A stretch of DNA of 64,000 bases from Dactylellina haptotyla. Its lineage: Eukaryota > Ascomycota > Orbiliomycetes > Orbiliales > Orbiliaceae. Under the pieces are notes generated by a model. It saw nothing but the letters and a program-made list of their open reading frames with translations. It was not told the DNA's origin and made no database searches. The stretch covers positions 2,046,001-2,110,000 of the forward strand of contig CM062381.1 of assembly GCA_031310005.1 (NCBI GenBank), in the 5' to 3' direction. The first letter of the stretch is position 1. Every line of letters starts with the position of its first letter. Both the position numbers and the translations under genes were made by a program. Positions 10,152-22,094 of the stretch are shown here, piece by piece.

Positions 10152-13100
10152 CTACCTCCTCCCGATACCGCCAAGGCCCCCTGCTGTCATCCTTCCAGCG
10201 CCAGCGTTTATGCTCTGGGCAACGATTGCTTCCGCGGCCTTTTGCGCCGCAATTCGTTCCTTTTGTTGAGACCGCGCTCGGAGATACCCCGCCGCTTCAG
10301 GTTTCATACGCAATATTCGCAAAATCATATCATCACTGGCCTCCGCCTGTGCTTCTTTTCTCTTCTCCTCTTTATGTTTCCGCATCGTTCCCAGATTTCG
10401 GTTCATCATGACCGATTTGGAACGCTTTGCCATTGGTACCCCCAATATCAACGCACCAGAACCCGGAGCTCCAAGATGCAAGCTCTTCTGTTTCTCAGCA
10501 GCTTTTGCACTGTTTTGTGCCGCAATACGTTCGGATGTTCTAATTAGGTTCTCGGCGGTCTCCGAGTACCAAAACCCAAGAGATTGGAGATCATGATATT
10601 TCGGATTCTTTAATATATCCACAGGAACGCCTGTCGCCTGTCCGTCGTCATCTGGAGCGTTAAAGAATTCAAACAAAAACTGGAAAGCCGTTAACCAACT
10701 GCAATTCCGCCTTCCATTTACATATCCTGGGGTCGTTGTTATTACATACCTTCAGCCATTTAAACATGACCTCGAGCTCTTGGGCCGATAGTGGCTTTTG
10801 ATTCGACGGCTTATCTGACAGAGGTGGCACCATCAAAGCTTCGATTGTAGCAAGTACCTCCTTCCATAACTTAGCCATCACATTAATAAGGGCTTCATGG
10901 GTCAAGGTTTTGTCCAAGATTTCAAAGTTTTCATTGAAATATGTGAACAATGGTGTCAATGCCTCGGCGATATCATCATCGGTTGGTCCGGCTTTGACCA
11001 CCGATTGGGGTCGATTCGATCCAAACCCTGTTCGGCTAAAATAGCTTGATACTGACGCTATCGATATACCAGGGCTTAGAATCGATTTGAGCGCTTGTTT
11101 AGAGAGGCAGTGCTTAATAAAAGGAGAACACTATTGTTCGTCAGCAAACTATTTCGCCTCTAGAAGAAAGAAGAAAGAGAGCGGGAAACGGAAACGAGAA
11201 ATGGGAAATAGGAAACCAGAAGAAGAAAAATCAAAATTATTCAACATGAGATCCGAAGTACCTTATCAGTAATCTGTCTCGCCATATCGCGCTCTGTACG
11301 TTTCAACGTCCGAAAAGTACGACCAAAGTAGAACTGGATGTCATCTCTCTCCCCTTCCATACTGATCTTGAGCAACAATCGGCCTTGGGTATCCAAATCA
11401 AGCCAAAATTCCTAGATTAATATCGTCAGCGTAAATGAATCTTAACTTAGTTACTGAATTCGAAGGACGTACTCTAGGTTCGTAGTCTCCAAAGTACGAA
11501 GGGTCGAGCTTTATCGGAGCTCTCCCGACATAATCATGCTCGCCAACAGTGTCGTGATCCCAAATTGTAGCCGTCAGCAGAACCGGGCCGCTAGTTGTGA
11601 TTTCGACGGTTTCGTCGAATCTTGGATTCAAAGTAGAGTATATAACCCTAGTCTTCGCAAGCCGCTTGTGGTACTCGTCCCCAAGAACAACATAGGGGTC
11701 GCTAAATCCGTTGATATCGCAGGCTTTCAGATCTTCACCCTCCACGATCTTGATTGTAAAGAGGTATTTGTTCTGTGATTGTTTCTTCGGTTGGTACACT
11801 GGTGTATGTTTAGCGATAATTGCAGCACATCGATCAACATTTATCGATTTTTCCAGTTGGTCAAGTTGGTGTAATGCGAACTCGATGTTATTAAACTTTA
11901 CACAGGTCTGAAGAAAACAGTCAGCTGAACTCGAGCTTCATATTTTTAGTGTTGGAATATTACCTCAGGTAAGAAATTGAATGGTTCAACCTTCTCTTTG
12001 CTGTTGAAATAAGCAAGCAATTTTTCTTTTTGTGTTTTGTTCCTAGCCGCTTCCTGCTCTGGTGTGACTCGATCCATTTCTTGTGTGAACAAAGCTTCGA
12101 CTTTTTCACAGTAGTACATCAAGCCTGTGCCAATAGATTTAGAAAGTGCAGTGAAAAACTTTGCCTCTTGAAATTCATCGGCCCAGTTCAAATCCTTGAG
12201 AGCTTTGATGTTTTGCGTAAAAGAACGGAAAACATCGTCGACTGATATCGAATGTTTATCCTCAGCCAGATTTCCATTTTCGACCTTTACTTTGAATTCG
12301 TCGTTTTTTAAAGCGTTATCAACCCATTCGATGATTTTCACATCGATAGTACCAAGCCATCTCCAAACGAAGTCCTGGATCATCTGTTCGATGTCGAATG
12401 GGAAATCTGCTCTGCCGAGAAGTTAGTCATCCAGCCAGCAGATGCCACCTTGTCTATCTATAAGCTTACTTGATAACCTGATCGTATATGTCTCTGACTT
12501 CAATAAGGCTCTGGTACATATCAAAGGCGTCCTGAATATCCAGTTCCTCGCCTCTTTCCTGTGATGCTCGAAATATGCCTTTGATTATATTTTCAGCATC
12601 TTCAGCAAAGGCCGGGAAAATAGCTTCGATTGTAAGGAAATCTATTTTAAGTTTCCTAAAAATGAGATCGAAAACATTAGCATTTATCATGATGACGCCT
12701 CCCTTCGTTGAAAAATGGTATAAGATCAAGGAGAACATCAGAGGATTTGCATACCCAAGAATAGGTTCGGGAAACTTTTTCGAAAGGCGCTTTATCAAAC
12801 CGATGAGTTTCTTGCCCAGCTCGACGATATGGTACATGTCCCATTCGTTCCTATCCTCCGGGATATCCTTTGTGAAACCTGAATAGACCTCTTCTGCACG
12901 AACTTTTAAACCATCTTTGACGGATCCAATAAAAGTATCCAAGTCTTTACCGGCGGAAAACAGGGGATCCGGGTAAAGATGGTTTGTAAGAATATACATG
13001 TATTCTTCAAGGGATGGCGGTTTAAGGTCGAAGCATTGCATAACCGCGTGATATAACTCCCTTAAAATATTGTCGTAGAAGGAGGATAGATTCTTCCTTT

Positions 13101-14640
13101 GAAGGGTTTGCTATGCAGCATGAGTCAGCAAAACGAAAGTTCGGGCTCGAAATTGCAGGACGCCTCTCACATCGGGGATAGTCCAAATTTCCCATGGTTC
13201 TACCACCGCTACTTTGTTATACTCAAAAGCTTTATCGAGAATATCGAGGTCTGCCCTAGATTCTGCGTACATCTCCCTGATCAAACTTAAGGTTAAAACA
13301 CACTTAGAGAACACAGGTATCCTCCATCGGATCGCACAAGCATCGACCAGTGACAGTTCCTCAAACGAGAGAACGGGAGGAAGCAACTCCTCGCTCTCGC
13401 TTTCCGCAGAAGGCCCTGCGTGATTATCGAAACACATTTTGAGGAGAATGCGGAAGTACTCCCTTGGGTTCGGTGGGATGAACGTAAATATACCTTCCGC
13501 GCCGTCAGTGTGTGTCTGGAATCCATTCACCTGGTCTCCATTGATATCAATGCTGGCGAGCCCAGGATTGGCCGTCACCATAGCTTCTTGCATCAGAGGG
13601 ATATACTCCAGCTCTCCAGCTTTCCAAGCTTCGTAGGCCTCGTCGGTATCAAAGTCATCAGCGGTTAAGGTGGCTCTCGCGCCTGCATGTATCCTCGCAC
13701 CATATAACTTGAGTTCCTTCATGGCGATTGTATCACTCCAAGCCTGACGGTTCCTATTGATGTCATTTTGGGCTTGGGTAAGAGAGATGCGGAAAATTCT
13801 GGCGACGGTTTGAACATAAGGCATTTCTCGGACATCGTACGAAAGAGGTACTTCCTCTGTGATTTGCGCGGGTTGCTGTGTCGTCGTTTGTGCGTCATCG
13901 ACGAGGTTTTTATCGTGAGCGAGCATTCGAGATTCAAGAGTTGACAGCTTATTCACAAGTTCAGAGTGCCCGGAAGTCCATCCGTTATCTTTGAGGCACA
14001 GTACTATCAAGCGAATGAAAAGCGCGACATGGCGATCGACTAGCAGACCGACATTCTCTCTGGTAACACCTACCAGTCCACCTGTTTGAACAGCTGATTG
14101 GAGCTCACCAGTAGCACGGGAGATGAAGAGCAGTATCATATCCTCTGCTCTCCGACTCTTGCTCAAAACCTTTCTTCTCTCCGGATCTATCAGAGTGTTT
14201 AGGAACACGGCAAACGTTCTCTTCACCAATGCATCTTTGAAGTCCTTCCCAGGCTCTCTACCAATAACAATACCCTCCAGCCTTCTCTGAAAAACTGTCA
14301 CGAAATCTACCTTGGGCAGCTTCGCAGACTTGCCGCCACTGGAGAATTCAGCAAGGAGAACGCTCGCAGATGAGCTGTAGGATGATGAGGGGGCTTTTGG
14401 AGCCGGTTGCGTGACAACCACCCGCTTGCGGGGCTGGAGGAGATAGTTCAAAAAGCCGACTCGCAGAGCGTGGCTATACACATGTTCGGGCGTGGCTTGG
14501 CTTCCGGCCACGCGACGGGCACTCATCACAGACGCCTGGCTGTTCTGCCGATTCTGGGTGTTCTGGGGGAAGTAAGCGGCATTTTCTGGTTGGGCGTAGT
14601 ACCCCGCAGTGTCGATGGTCGACCATCGCTGCTGCGACAT
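10152..14640 (-). CDS. Munc13-homology (MHD1-C2-MHD2) vesicle-tethering protein
   Basis: Seven exons in transcription order: 14640-13171, 13110-12470, 12411-11964, 11907-11473, 11411-11262, 11130-10750, 10679-10152, giving 1350 aa. All junctions keep frame. The layout matches fungal Unc13/Munc13-like proteins (for example fission yeast Ync13), which act in exocytic vesicle tethering or SNARE priming at growth sites. The N-terminal 500 residues are helical, MHD1-like helices occupy about 560-830, a C2 domain about 895-985, and an MHD2-like helical region about 1060-1200. In the C2 domain the calcium-coordinating acidic positions look present (ACDINGFSDPY and WDHDTVGEHDYVG), so calcium or lipid binding is plausible. 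The C-terminal ~150 residues are rich in Ala, Gln and Lys. The 131-bp intron 11131-11261 has a second acceptor-like TTCTAG near 11162 whose use would truncate the protein before MHD2. Confidence 0.88.
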
Positions 14641-15197
14641 GGCGACCGAGATCGCCTAAAAGCAGATCGCCGGCGTACAGTGAGAAGCGTCCAGGTGTAA
14701 CAGTCTGGCGGGAAGGAAATGCGAACAGCGGACAGTCAGTACAAGAAGTCGTCCAGCTATCAATAGCGTATCAAAACTAGCATGTGCGGGTGTAGGATAT
14801 CAACGCCTATCGTGTGTGGTAGGATTTGGGGATTCTCGGGGTACCTTACAAGGCGGAACGGGCAAGCAGAGAACCGTCCGAGACCCGGAAGCGGAACAGG
14901 CGAGTGAAAAGCGGGAAAGGATGTCTTTTTAACCTGGCGAGCTGGGGCGTTTGGAGAGAGTGGTCGCAGGAGGCGTACCGATGGTCGCCAGAGTCAGTCG
15001 GTTGTTGGTGTCGGGGGAAGCAGAAGGGAAATCGAAAGGAATGTCAGTATGATGTTGTTGTTTGTTGTTCAGCTGCCCATTTGGAAGCAGACGGGTTCGT
15101 TCCCACTAATTAATTGCACAAGTACAATGGGAATACTGCCGCTACGACCATCGGGGCAGCTGAGTCAGGCAATTATAATTATAACTGTAATTCGAAT

Positions 15198-15290
15198 ATT
15201 ATTATTATTATTATTATTTATTTTATTGTTGTTGTTACTATAATTAAGCGCTATCCCTATTCATCCATTCTTACTACCACCACCACCACC
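15198..15290. repeat. ATT and ACC microsatellites
   Basis: An (ATT)n run at about 15198-15219 is followed by TTG triplets, and a short (ACC)5 run lies at about 15276-15290. Both are simple triplet repeats in non-coding DNA and are candidate polymorphic markers. Confidence 0.8.
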
Positions 15291-16701
15291 AACAGCCATC
15301 GCTGCGAGGAGCCGTATTTAGAAATGCAGCAGCCTGTGCTATATGAAACCGATGCTTCCGGTAGACTTATAATGAACAATTCTATCCCCGGATCACGCCA
15401 GATGGGGCTCCGGCAGGAAAAGCTTGCCCGACGTGCATTTTAACAGTACCGCGACCTAGCACTGACCCTGTAGGTAAACGTCCTACGTTCAACGGAAATG
15501 TAGCTTTAAGCTAGGTGGTCCGCGCCAACACCCGCTTCTATCCATCGATTCGACCGCATTCCATGTCTTGAGGAAGAGAGTCCCAATTCCTTGGTACCCG
15601 AACTTCCACCGCTGCATGCAAAATCGGCGAGAAATCGCACTTATATTCCCCTGCCTTTTAACTGTATTACTGTTGCATCACAGCAAGATCTCACGGGTCA
15701 AGGCCAAGACCCAGATTCAAGCAACCTGCTCTTATAATTATCCTCTGAAATGAGTAAGACGGAAACAACAAGCTTAGCGAGAAAGGCTTGCCCCGCCCTG
15801 TCGGCGGCCAGAAAACCATAGCTAACCAAACTAGGGCCCAGACGGCGAATCACCCCCATTTAAAATTTAGCCAGTCTGGTATCGAATGTTCTGCTTCTCT
15901 CCTTGGATCCTACCTGTTTCCCCCCATGGTGAGATTCTCCGGAGGGAAGGTTTCTAGAAGCTCTGTGCGGAACCCGGTCTTGATTCTCACGACGGTGAAG
16001 AAGATTCGCATGTGAGGGCATAGTGTTTTCCACAGTCCTACGTATTTGCCATAGACTGTCTCCATGAAATACCTAATCTTTGAATGTATGTAAACAGAAA
16101 GTGTATCGAGAAGCGGAGGTGGGGGCCACTATAAATGTTTCGTATTCAAGTTCCAGACTGTAGACATCTATCTACACACGGCGAAGTCCATACGTTCAAT
16201 GTTGTCTCATAAACCAGATGTCGTCCTGGGCCTGCGCAGCGTTCAATGGGGCACTATGGTCTCGCGGGGGCACTAGTTCTTGCAACCAGCCCGTTATATA
16301 CACAAACTATCAAGTTTGTGACCTCCTGGAGCTACGGCGCACGAGACGGAGCTGCGTAGCTGTGTAACCCATAATCTTGTGTTTCCCCTTATTTTAAGAT
16401 AATGTTTGGGCATCTACAATAAACAGCCGATGATTAAATAAGCTGATATGAGGAAATATATGTAGTGCTTAAAATTCTGCCCAAGGAGAAGACGACTAGC
16501 CCATTCAAACTCTTTACTTTAAGTATCCATATACAATTTCATGCTTTCTCCCCGGATCCAGCAGTTTGGTAAAACCCGCCCGTCTGCAACTAGATTCAGG
16601 AATTAGACGTGCTTCTCCAGTAATTCCTAACCCAGTTATTTACCTAGCTGCGCATCGATATACGATATTGGATGGTTAGACTACATCAGTACTCTACCTC
16701 T

Positions 16702-16719
16702 GCAGACATATATGTCTGC
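16702..16719. repeat. Perfect 18-bp palindrome
   Basis: GCAGACATATATGTCTGC reads identically on both strands. The next flanking bases do not pair. It lies in the gene-poor stretch with no nearby start codon, so it could be a dimer-binding site or chance. Confidence 0.7.
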
Positions 16720-19073
16720 GCAACCCCCTGTATGGCATATGCAGCATGCTCTTCATGTACATATAGCACGAGAACGAAATAAGGGTAAAGTTAGTTAGCT
16801 TTTCATCCGATGTCGACGAAAGGGTTGTACCGGGACGATAACCGGAGAACCCTGCATAGAGGAAATTTAAGAGAAATACTCGACCCCTAACCCCACTGAA
16901 CAAGCTACCTTGTAACGTAAGGGCGGCCCAGGATTATCTAGTACACTTGAACACAGATAACGATACACTGGGCGAGCAAGCAGGAAGTTGAGGTCGTATT
17001 CGGGCATGTATCTCAATTTCGCAAACAAAGGAGCAAGAATGAGGTAGGTTATCATGGAGCAGAAACGGTACCAAGTGGGATTTTCCTGGCAAGTGCCGAA
17101 TTGCGACAAGCAGACCGAGAAAAGAACTAAGGATGGGATCGACCTTCGAGTACTGCCTGTCATACGAAAAATCCCAGCCGAAAAGCGGAGAGCTCTACCG
17201 ACTCCTCAGCTCCTGCTACACTCGAAGGGAATTTGCTCGACATGGCTTGCGGAAGGCGATTCGCAAAAAGACTGAGGTGGAAGCGTGTCCATATGCTCGC
17301 CACTAGTGGGAGACAGTTTTGTCAATGTCGCGACAGTTCAGCTGATCGGTGAAGACAATAGCCAAGAGGCAAGTCCAGGACAACGGTCATTCCACAAACA
17401 GGTTATTTTCATGAGGGTCAATCGTTGGCCCGTCTCTATGGCCAGCTTCGAAAGCCCCGCTGACAACAGCAGCGTTGCTCCGGCTTAAACATTTGACAGT
17501 TGTGGAGCAGATCAATTCGGCGACGATTTAGAGATTGCAAGAAGATCAAAATCATCGGTCAGGACCTTACTGATTGCACGATGCCTTTCTTCCTTTCTTT
17601 TTGTCTTTGTCGTCGGGTCCTATGCTGGTGGGAAGACCCTGCGGCAACCTTTTTTTTCTCTCCCTCCCGTCCGACTAAACTTGGCTGCACCCTGAGCACC
17701 CTCCTCCAACCATGTTATGACTTGATCTCCGGGGGCACCAACACCTGGTGGGCGTTGTGACGTCATGGCGCCGCACGCCAGCCAGGGGACACAATCCTTC
17801 TCAAGTCCAAGCCAGCTCGTAACGTCCCGACAACTTATCCGAGCTAGCATCCCCCGTTTTGTGACTGATTGGGTCGCCGCCGCATCATATTAGTCGCAGC
17901 TATGTCGTCGTCGTGTTTTATGCTGCCCCTTATTCGTTGAGCTGAGGCGAGCAGTCGCATTCAAGAATGACGTCTTTTGTTTGGGAGGGTTGTTAACTTA
18001 AAAATTTAGGTCTGAGTTCCCAAAACCTAGATGACGGCTGCGGCGTCAACGCAGTCCATCGTCCGATCGCGTGCTTGCATTTGTGGTCATGGCTGGCTAT
18101 CCTTCCAGCCTCCCGTCCGGGGATCGCAATTACGAGAATTAAGGACAGGAAAACTTCGTCCACCGACACAGAGGATTGATGGACAAGAAGAAATGGCGCA
18201 GGCGTGCCTCCGCGCTTGCTGATCAGATGGCAGGTATTGTTTTGGGTTCGACTGGGCTTGTTAAATTGACGTTTCCTTGAACCAGATATTACCCGCTAGC
18301 ATAACACCCCGGTGAGATATTCATCCCGGCGCCGGCCATAACCCAGGCACACCGGGGAGTCGCATCTTGCCCTGTGTTTGTGTGTTTGTCTGGACGAAAG
18401 GGAACCATGGATTTTGGACGACGCAAAATACTCACGACGAGAAATTTGCAGCACAGAGGAAGAAGAAGAAGAAGAAAAAAAAAGAAAAGAAAAAGTGCCA
18501 ACATAGCGCATTGTGTCGCAGTAATTGCTCCTTTAGCGACATAGGTTCTCATCCCACTAATTTGAGTGTATTCATGCGATTTCTCAGCTTGAGGGTAAAC
18601 AATAAGTGATAGATAGATAGAAGCAATACCCCATAAATAAATATTGACTTCGAGTACATAGGGTTCAAAGCATAAATACTCTGTGCTCCTAAACCCTCCC
18701 AGACCAAGTTACCAGTTTAATAGGCGAATGTAATCTAGTCTTCGAATTCTAAGAAGGATCATTGCGGAGTATATCTCTTTCTCTCTTTCCCTTTACCTCC
18801 CCCGTTTCCCTGAGTCTTAAATCTAAACCCTTTTAGCCCTCATTTCCCTTTCCAATGGTTTTCACTCTCCTTCAAGGCCGTCAATGATCACAGGCCAGGC
18901 TGTCTATGTAGATCCTCACTAACGTGACAGCTGCTGGTGCTGTTTGATCTCTAGCAAGGAGCCGCTCCATCTGTTGTGAGTGGAAGCTGCAGCGAGAAAG
19001 AAGGAGAGGAAGTCAATCTCGAATTAGAAATTAGAAAACTGACATTGGCCTTGCCATGATCGAAACATCTCGT

Positions 19074-19099
19074 AAAAATAAAATAAAATAAAATAAAAC
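19074..19099. repeat. AAAAT pentamer repeat
   Basis: About five tandem AAAAT units in non-coding DNA. A similar run is present at about 26230-26250. Confidence 0.8.
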
Positions 19100-20650
19100 A
19101 ATAAAAAAGGTCCCGAGCACCAAATTCGATGGAGCCAGCATCGGAATGTTGGTGGAGGTTGGTTATAAGGGGAATGTAAGTCCTACGAGCGCCGGGATTC
19201 GGGTGTGGACAAACCTGCATGAATTTTTTCGTTCGCCAAATGCAAGTCGAGCAAAGGGCGCAGCCCGATTCGTGCATTTAGCAGGACGATGAAATCATAA
19301 TTGTCTGGGCACGAGACTATGACCCCATCCGAAGGAGACAGAGAAAAAAACGGCTTTATCTTTATTTTTATTCTATCCCAACGTGTCGGCTGGGCAAATA
19401 AGTGATTGAAGGAGAATCACTCTAGGCCTCCTCGAGCTTTGGACAAATATCACTGGCACGGTCGAGGGCTCAAGACATATAGTAGATGACTCGTGACCTT
19501 TGAGCGCCTTTAGCCAGTTGTCTTGCCTTCCCTCAGATGAAGGCAAGATGTTTGTTTTTCAGAAATACCCTCTCTGCTCACAAGCTCGTACCTGCTATTT
19601 GTCTTTTGGGGTGATTGTCCGCAGCCGATATGACAATTCGAAACGTTGAAAGCCCCTAGTGCGAGGAAGGCGTACAATCATGCTTCATCTTCAGAGTTTA
19701 GCAGCATAGATCATTCCCAGAAACAGAAATTGATCAAAGGGATAAGAGCGAAGATCCTGCCTGTGGGCTAAAGTAGCACTGCTGGTCCTCGTCGTCCTGC
19801 TCGTTTCCATGCTTGGTAAAAGAAGAATGGGTACAAGGGAAGAGATGCGAATGGATGTACGGTACAAGGACAAGTACAAGTACCTTTGGACCTATTGCAC
19901 ATGTATCGAGCGCTGATTCGTGAATGAGATTTGATTGACTGATTGACGGAGGATTGGCGCATCATTCGGGCTTCTCGAAGCCAAATCCAGTAAGTAAGAA
20001 ACGGGGCGATGGGGTCATGTTGGGGGTAGTTTCGGGGGTATTTCTGGAGCATGCCTTCGCTGACTGGCGCTGGGCGGCGAGGGGTGGGGTCGTGTGAACA
20101 GGCTTGCACTTAAAATGGTACTATAGTGAAGTAATGATTCTCGCAATGTCTGTTTCTTGTCTTCGCGAATAAGAGAACTGGCGAGAAGAGGAAAAAGAAA
20201 TGCGCGGTTCCTCTATTTATTCGTACCTTCTACGGATATACAGACAGGCAGAAAGACAGACAGCCATCACTGGCGGGGAAGTTTTGACTGGACTGATTGG
20301 CCAGTCCGCCTGCCTGCCTGCTAGTTCGTCGTCTTTCTCTGTTCATCGAGAATGCCAGGCGGGTGCGGTCGAAAATATTTGCAAGTCGTCATCCTCCTCC
20401 GTCCACCACTCCGAAAGTAATCAAGGGCAGAATGAAAAAGAAAACAAAATCGAGAAAAAGAAAAATTCCTGGAGACTGGTTCGTCCTATATTCTGGCACT
20501 GGGGGCGTTCCGCCATTCTGCCTGCTTTTGACCTGATCGGACCTGGACTGACCTCGGAGTCCACCCCCAAGCCAACCTGCCATTATAACAGGACGAGGGA
20601 GGACCCGGGAAAGGTGGAGTTCACCCAGTTTTCTGGTCCCCTACTCTAGT

Positions 20651-21658
20651 CACCCGCACCAACTCCCTCCCTTTCTCCTCTTAATCCTCCCTCTTGCTGG
20701 TCTTGGACTTATACATACTACTGTATTCCACAAATATCCAAACGAATTTAATCCCACCGTCTTCTCGTTTAACCTTTTTATTTTCCCTACTTTACTCTTG
20801 TGTCTTTTAATTCAACCTCAACTAGCCTCCCAAAGATTATCACATCGCTTCTGGGTCTCACCAACGCTATTCCGGTGCCTGTAGAGTATACTTATTAGCT
20901 AGCACCACTGCACGAGTCCGACACTTCTACTCACTCCCTCGCTCTCTTGGATCTCTTCTACGAAGGGAAGCAAGGTTATACAGAAACCCGGGACATCGAA
21001 GAGAAGCTCCAGCGCCCTTTCAGAAAAGACCAACCCGCTATTTTCTCTTCCTCGAACTCGATTAGTCGACTTTGAAGGAATCGATATCACGATGTCACTG
21101 TAATTAAAAAAAACGAAGGCACCTATCCGAAAACAACGTCAGTCTGGAGACCAAAAATATATAAAAAATACACATATCCACCAGGGACTGCTGTTTTCAC
21201 GTCATCTTTGCCGATAACTCTCGCCACCCTTCGAAAAGCGACACTCCGGAAACCCCTTCTATAGAATAAATATCCTAACTCCCTACCCTTTGATATCCGA
21301 TTGCCACGAATTCTCTCATCTTCGAAGATACCATTTAAATTCTAATATTTTACATATCTACTGTTCGTCGTCCTCATCGTTGGAAACTTCCCGGGACGAC
21401 ACACGCAACATATTCTTTTTTTTTTTTTTTTCTCCTCTTTTTCGCCTTTCTCCGCGATCTTCTCAAAACAAACCTTCACAGCATCATATCATTCCGAAAG
21501 ACCTTTCATCCTTTCAGTCGAGTTCGGACGAGTTAGTATACGACATAATTTGTTCTGCTACCAACTTGGCGGAACTTTTCAGTTGTTTTTTCAAATCACA
21601 GTTTTTCTTTATGCATAGGTTCTCGTTACGAGGGATCTCAGCGATACCTGGTTCTGGA
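20651..21658 (+). promoter_or_regulatory. Promoter and long pyrimidine-rich leader of the SCOC-like gene
   Basis: C/T-rich sequence from about 20640 onward and a T16 run at about 21416-21431. The segment before the coding start ends in TTTATGCATAG (about 21609-21618), which resembles an intron acceptor, so part of this region may be a leader intron. Upstream ATGs exist. The transcription start is not determinable. Confidence 0.4.
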
Positions 21659-22094
21659 ATGGACACAGCTGAACGATCCCCTGATTCTATAACGTCTCCT
21701 GTTCACGCAGGCGACGACGTGAACGTCCTTGATCTAGAAGAGGAAGAAATGGATGCCAGGACTATGAGCCCGCGGAGGAACAGTGAAGAGATGGAAAGAT
21801 ATGCCGCTGAGGCCAAAGAACGATTAGAAAAGTGCGTAATTATTTTGCCCCCCCTCCCCCTTCCCTCTCCATCACACCCGATTAACATATTATCTTCATG
21901 TTATCTCTAGACAGGCAAAACTACTTCAGGAATCCCTCCTCGCACTACTAGACCGTGTGGACAAAGTTCGAGAAGAACACGATAAGCTAGAAGGAGAGAA
22001 TAAATTCCTACAAGATTACATCGGCCACCTTATGCAAACAAGCAAAATAACAGGGCCGGGTGGCATAAAATCTTCTAGTAACAGGGGCAAATAG
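21659..22094 (+). CDS. Short coiled-coil (SCOC/Slo1-like) protein
   Basis: Exons 21659-21831 and 21911-22094 encode 118 aa from the Met of MDTAERSPDS. An in-frame Met at 21611 would add 16 residues, but it sits beside a possible leader-intron acceptor, so I prefer the downstream start. The N-terminal 40 residues are acidic and probably disordered. From about residue 45 to 105 the chain is a continuous amphipathic coiled coil (ALLDRVDKVREEHDKLEGEN, then KFLQDYIGHLM). That pattern matches SCOC-family proteins, which bind Arl-type GTPases at the Golgi and function in trafficking and autophagy. The assignment rests on the coiled-coil core only; other short coiled-coil proteins remain possible. 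Supporting it, the intron position preserves frame in the middle of the helix. Confidence 0.68.

Larger units (their letters stand above)
14641..20650. other. Six-kilobase gene-poor stretch
   Basis: Begins with the promoter of the Munc13-like gene (14641 to about 15000). The rest holds no frame with a recognisable domain; the longest open frames are about 95-150 codons and overlap on both strands. Features seen are microsatellites, an 18-bp palindrome and A/T-rich tracts. It could contain non-coding RNA or regulatory DNA for the flanking genes, but nothing in the sequence proves either. Confidence 0.5.

Noticed and set aside
11162-11261. Alternative acceptor TTCTAG in the Munc13-like gene as the main splice site
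   Set aside because: It leads to an early stop and loses the MHD2 region, while the acceptor CAATAG at 11131 preserves the frame.
16867-17163. 98-codon minus-strand frame with hydrophobic stretches
   Set aside because: No initiation context, no homology that I recognise, and equally long frames overlap it.
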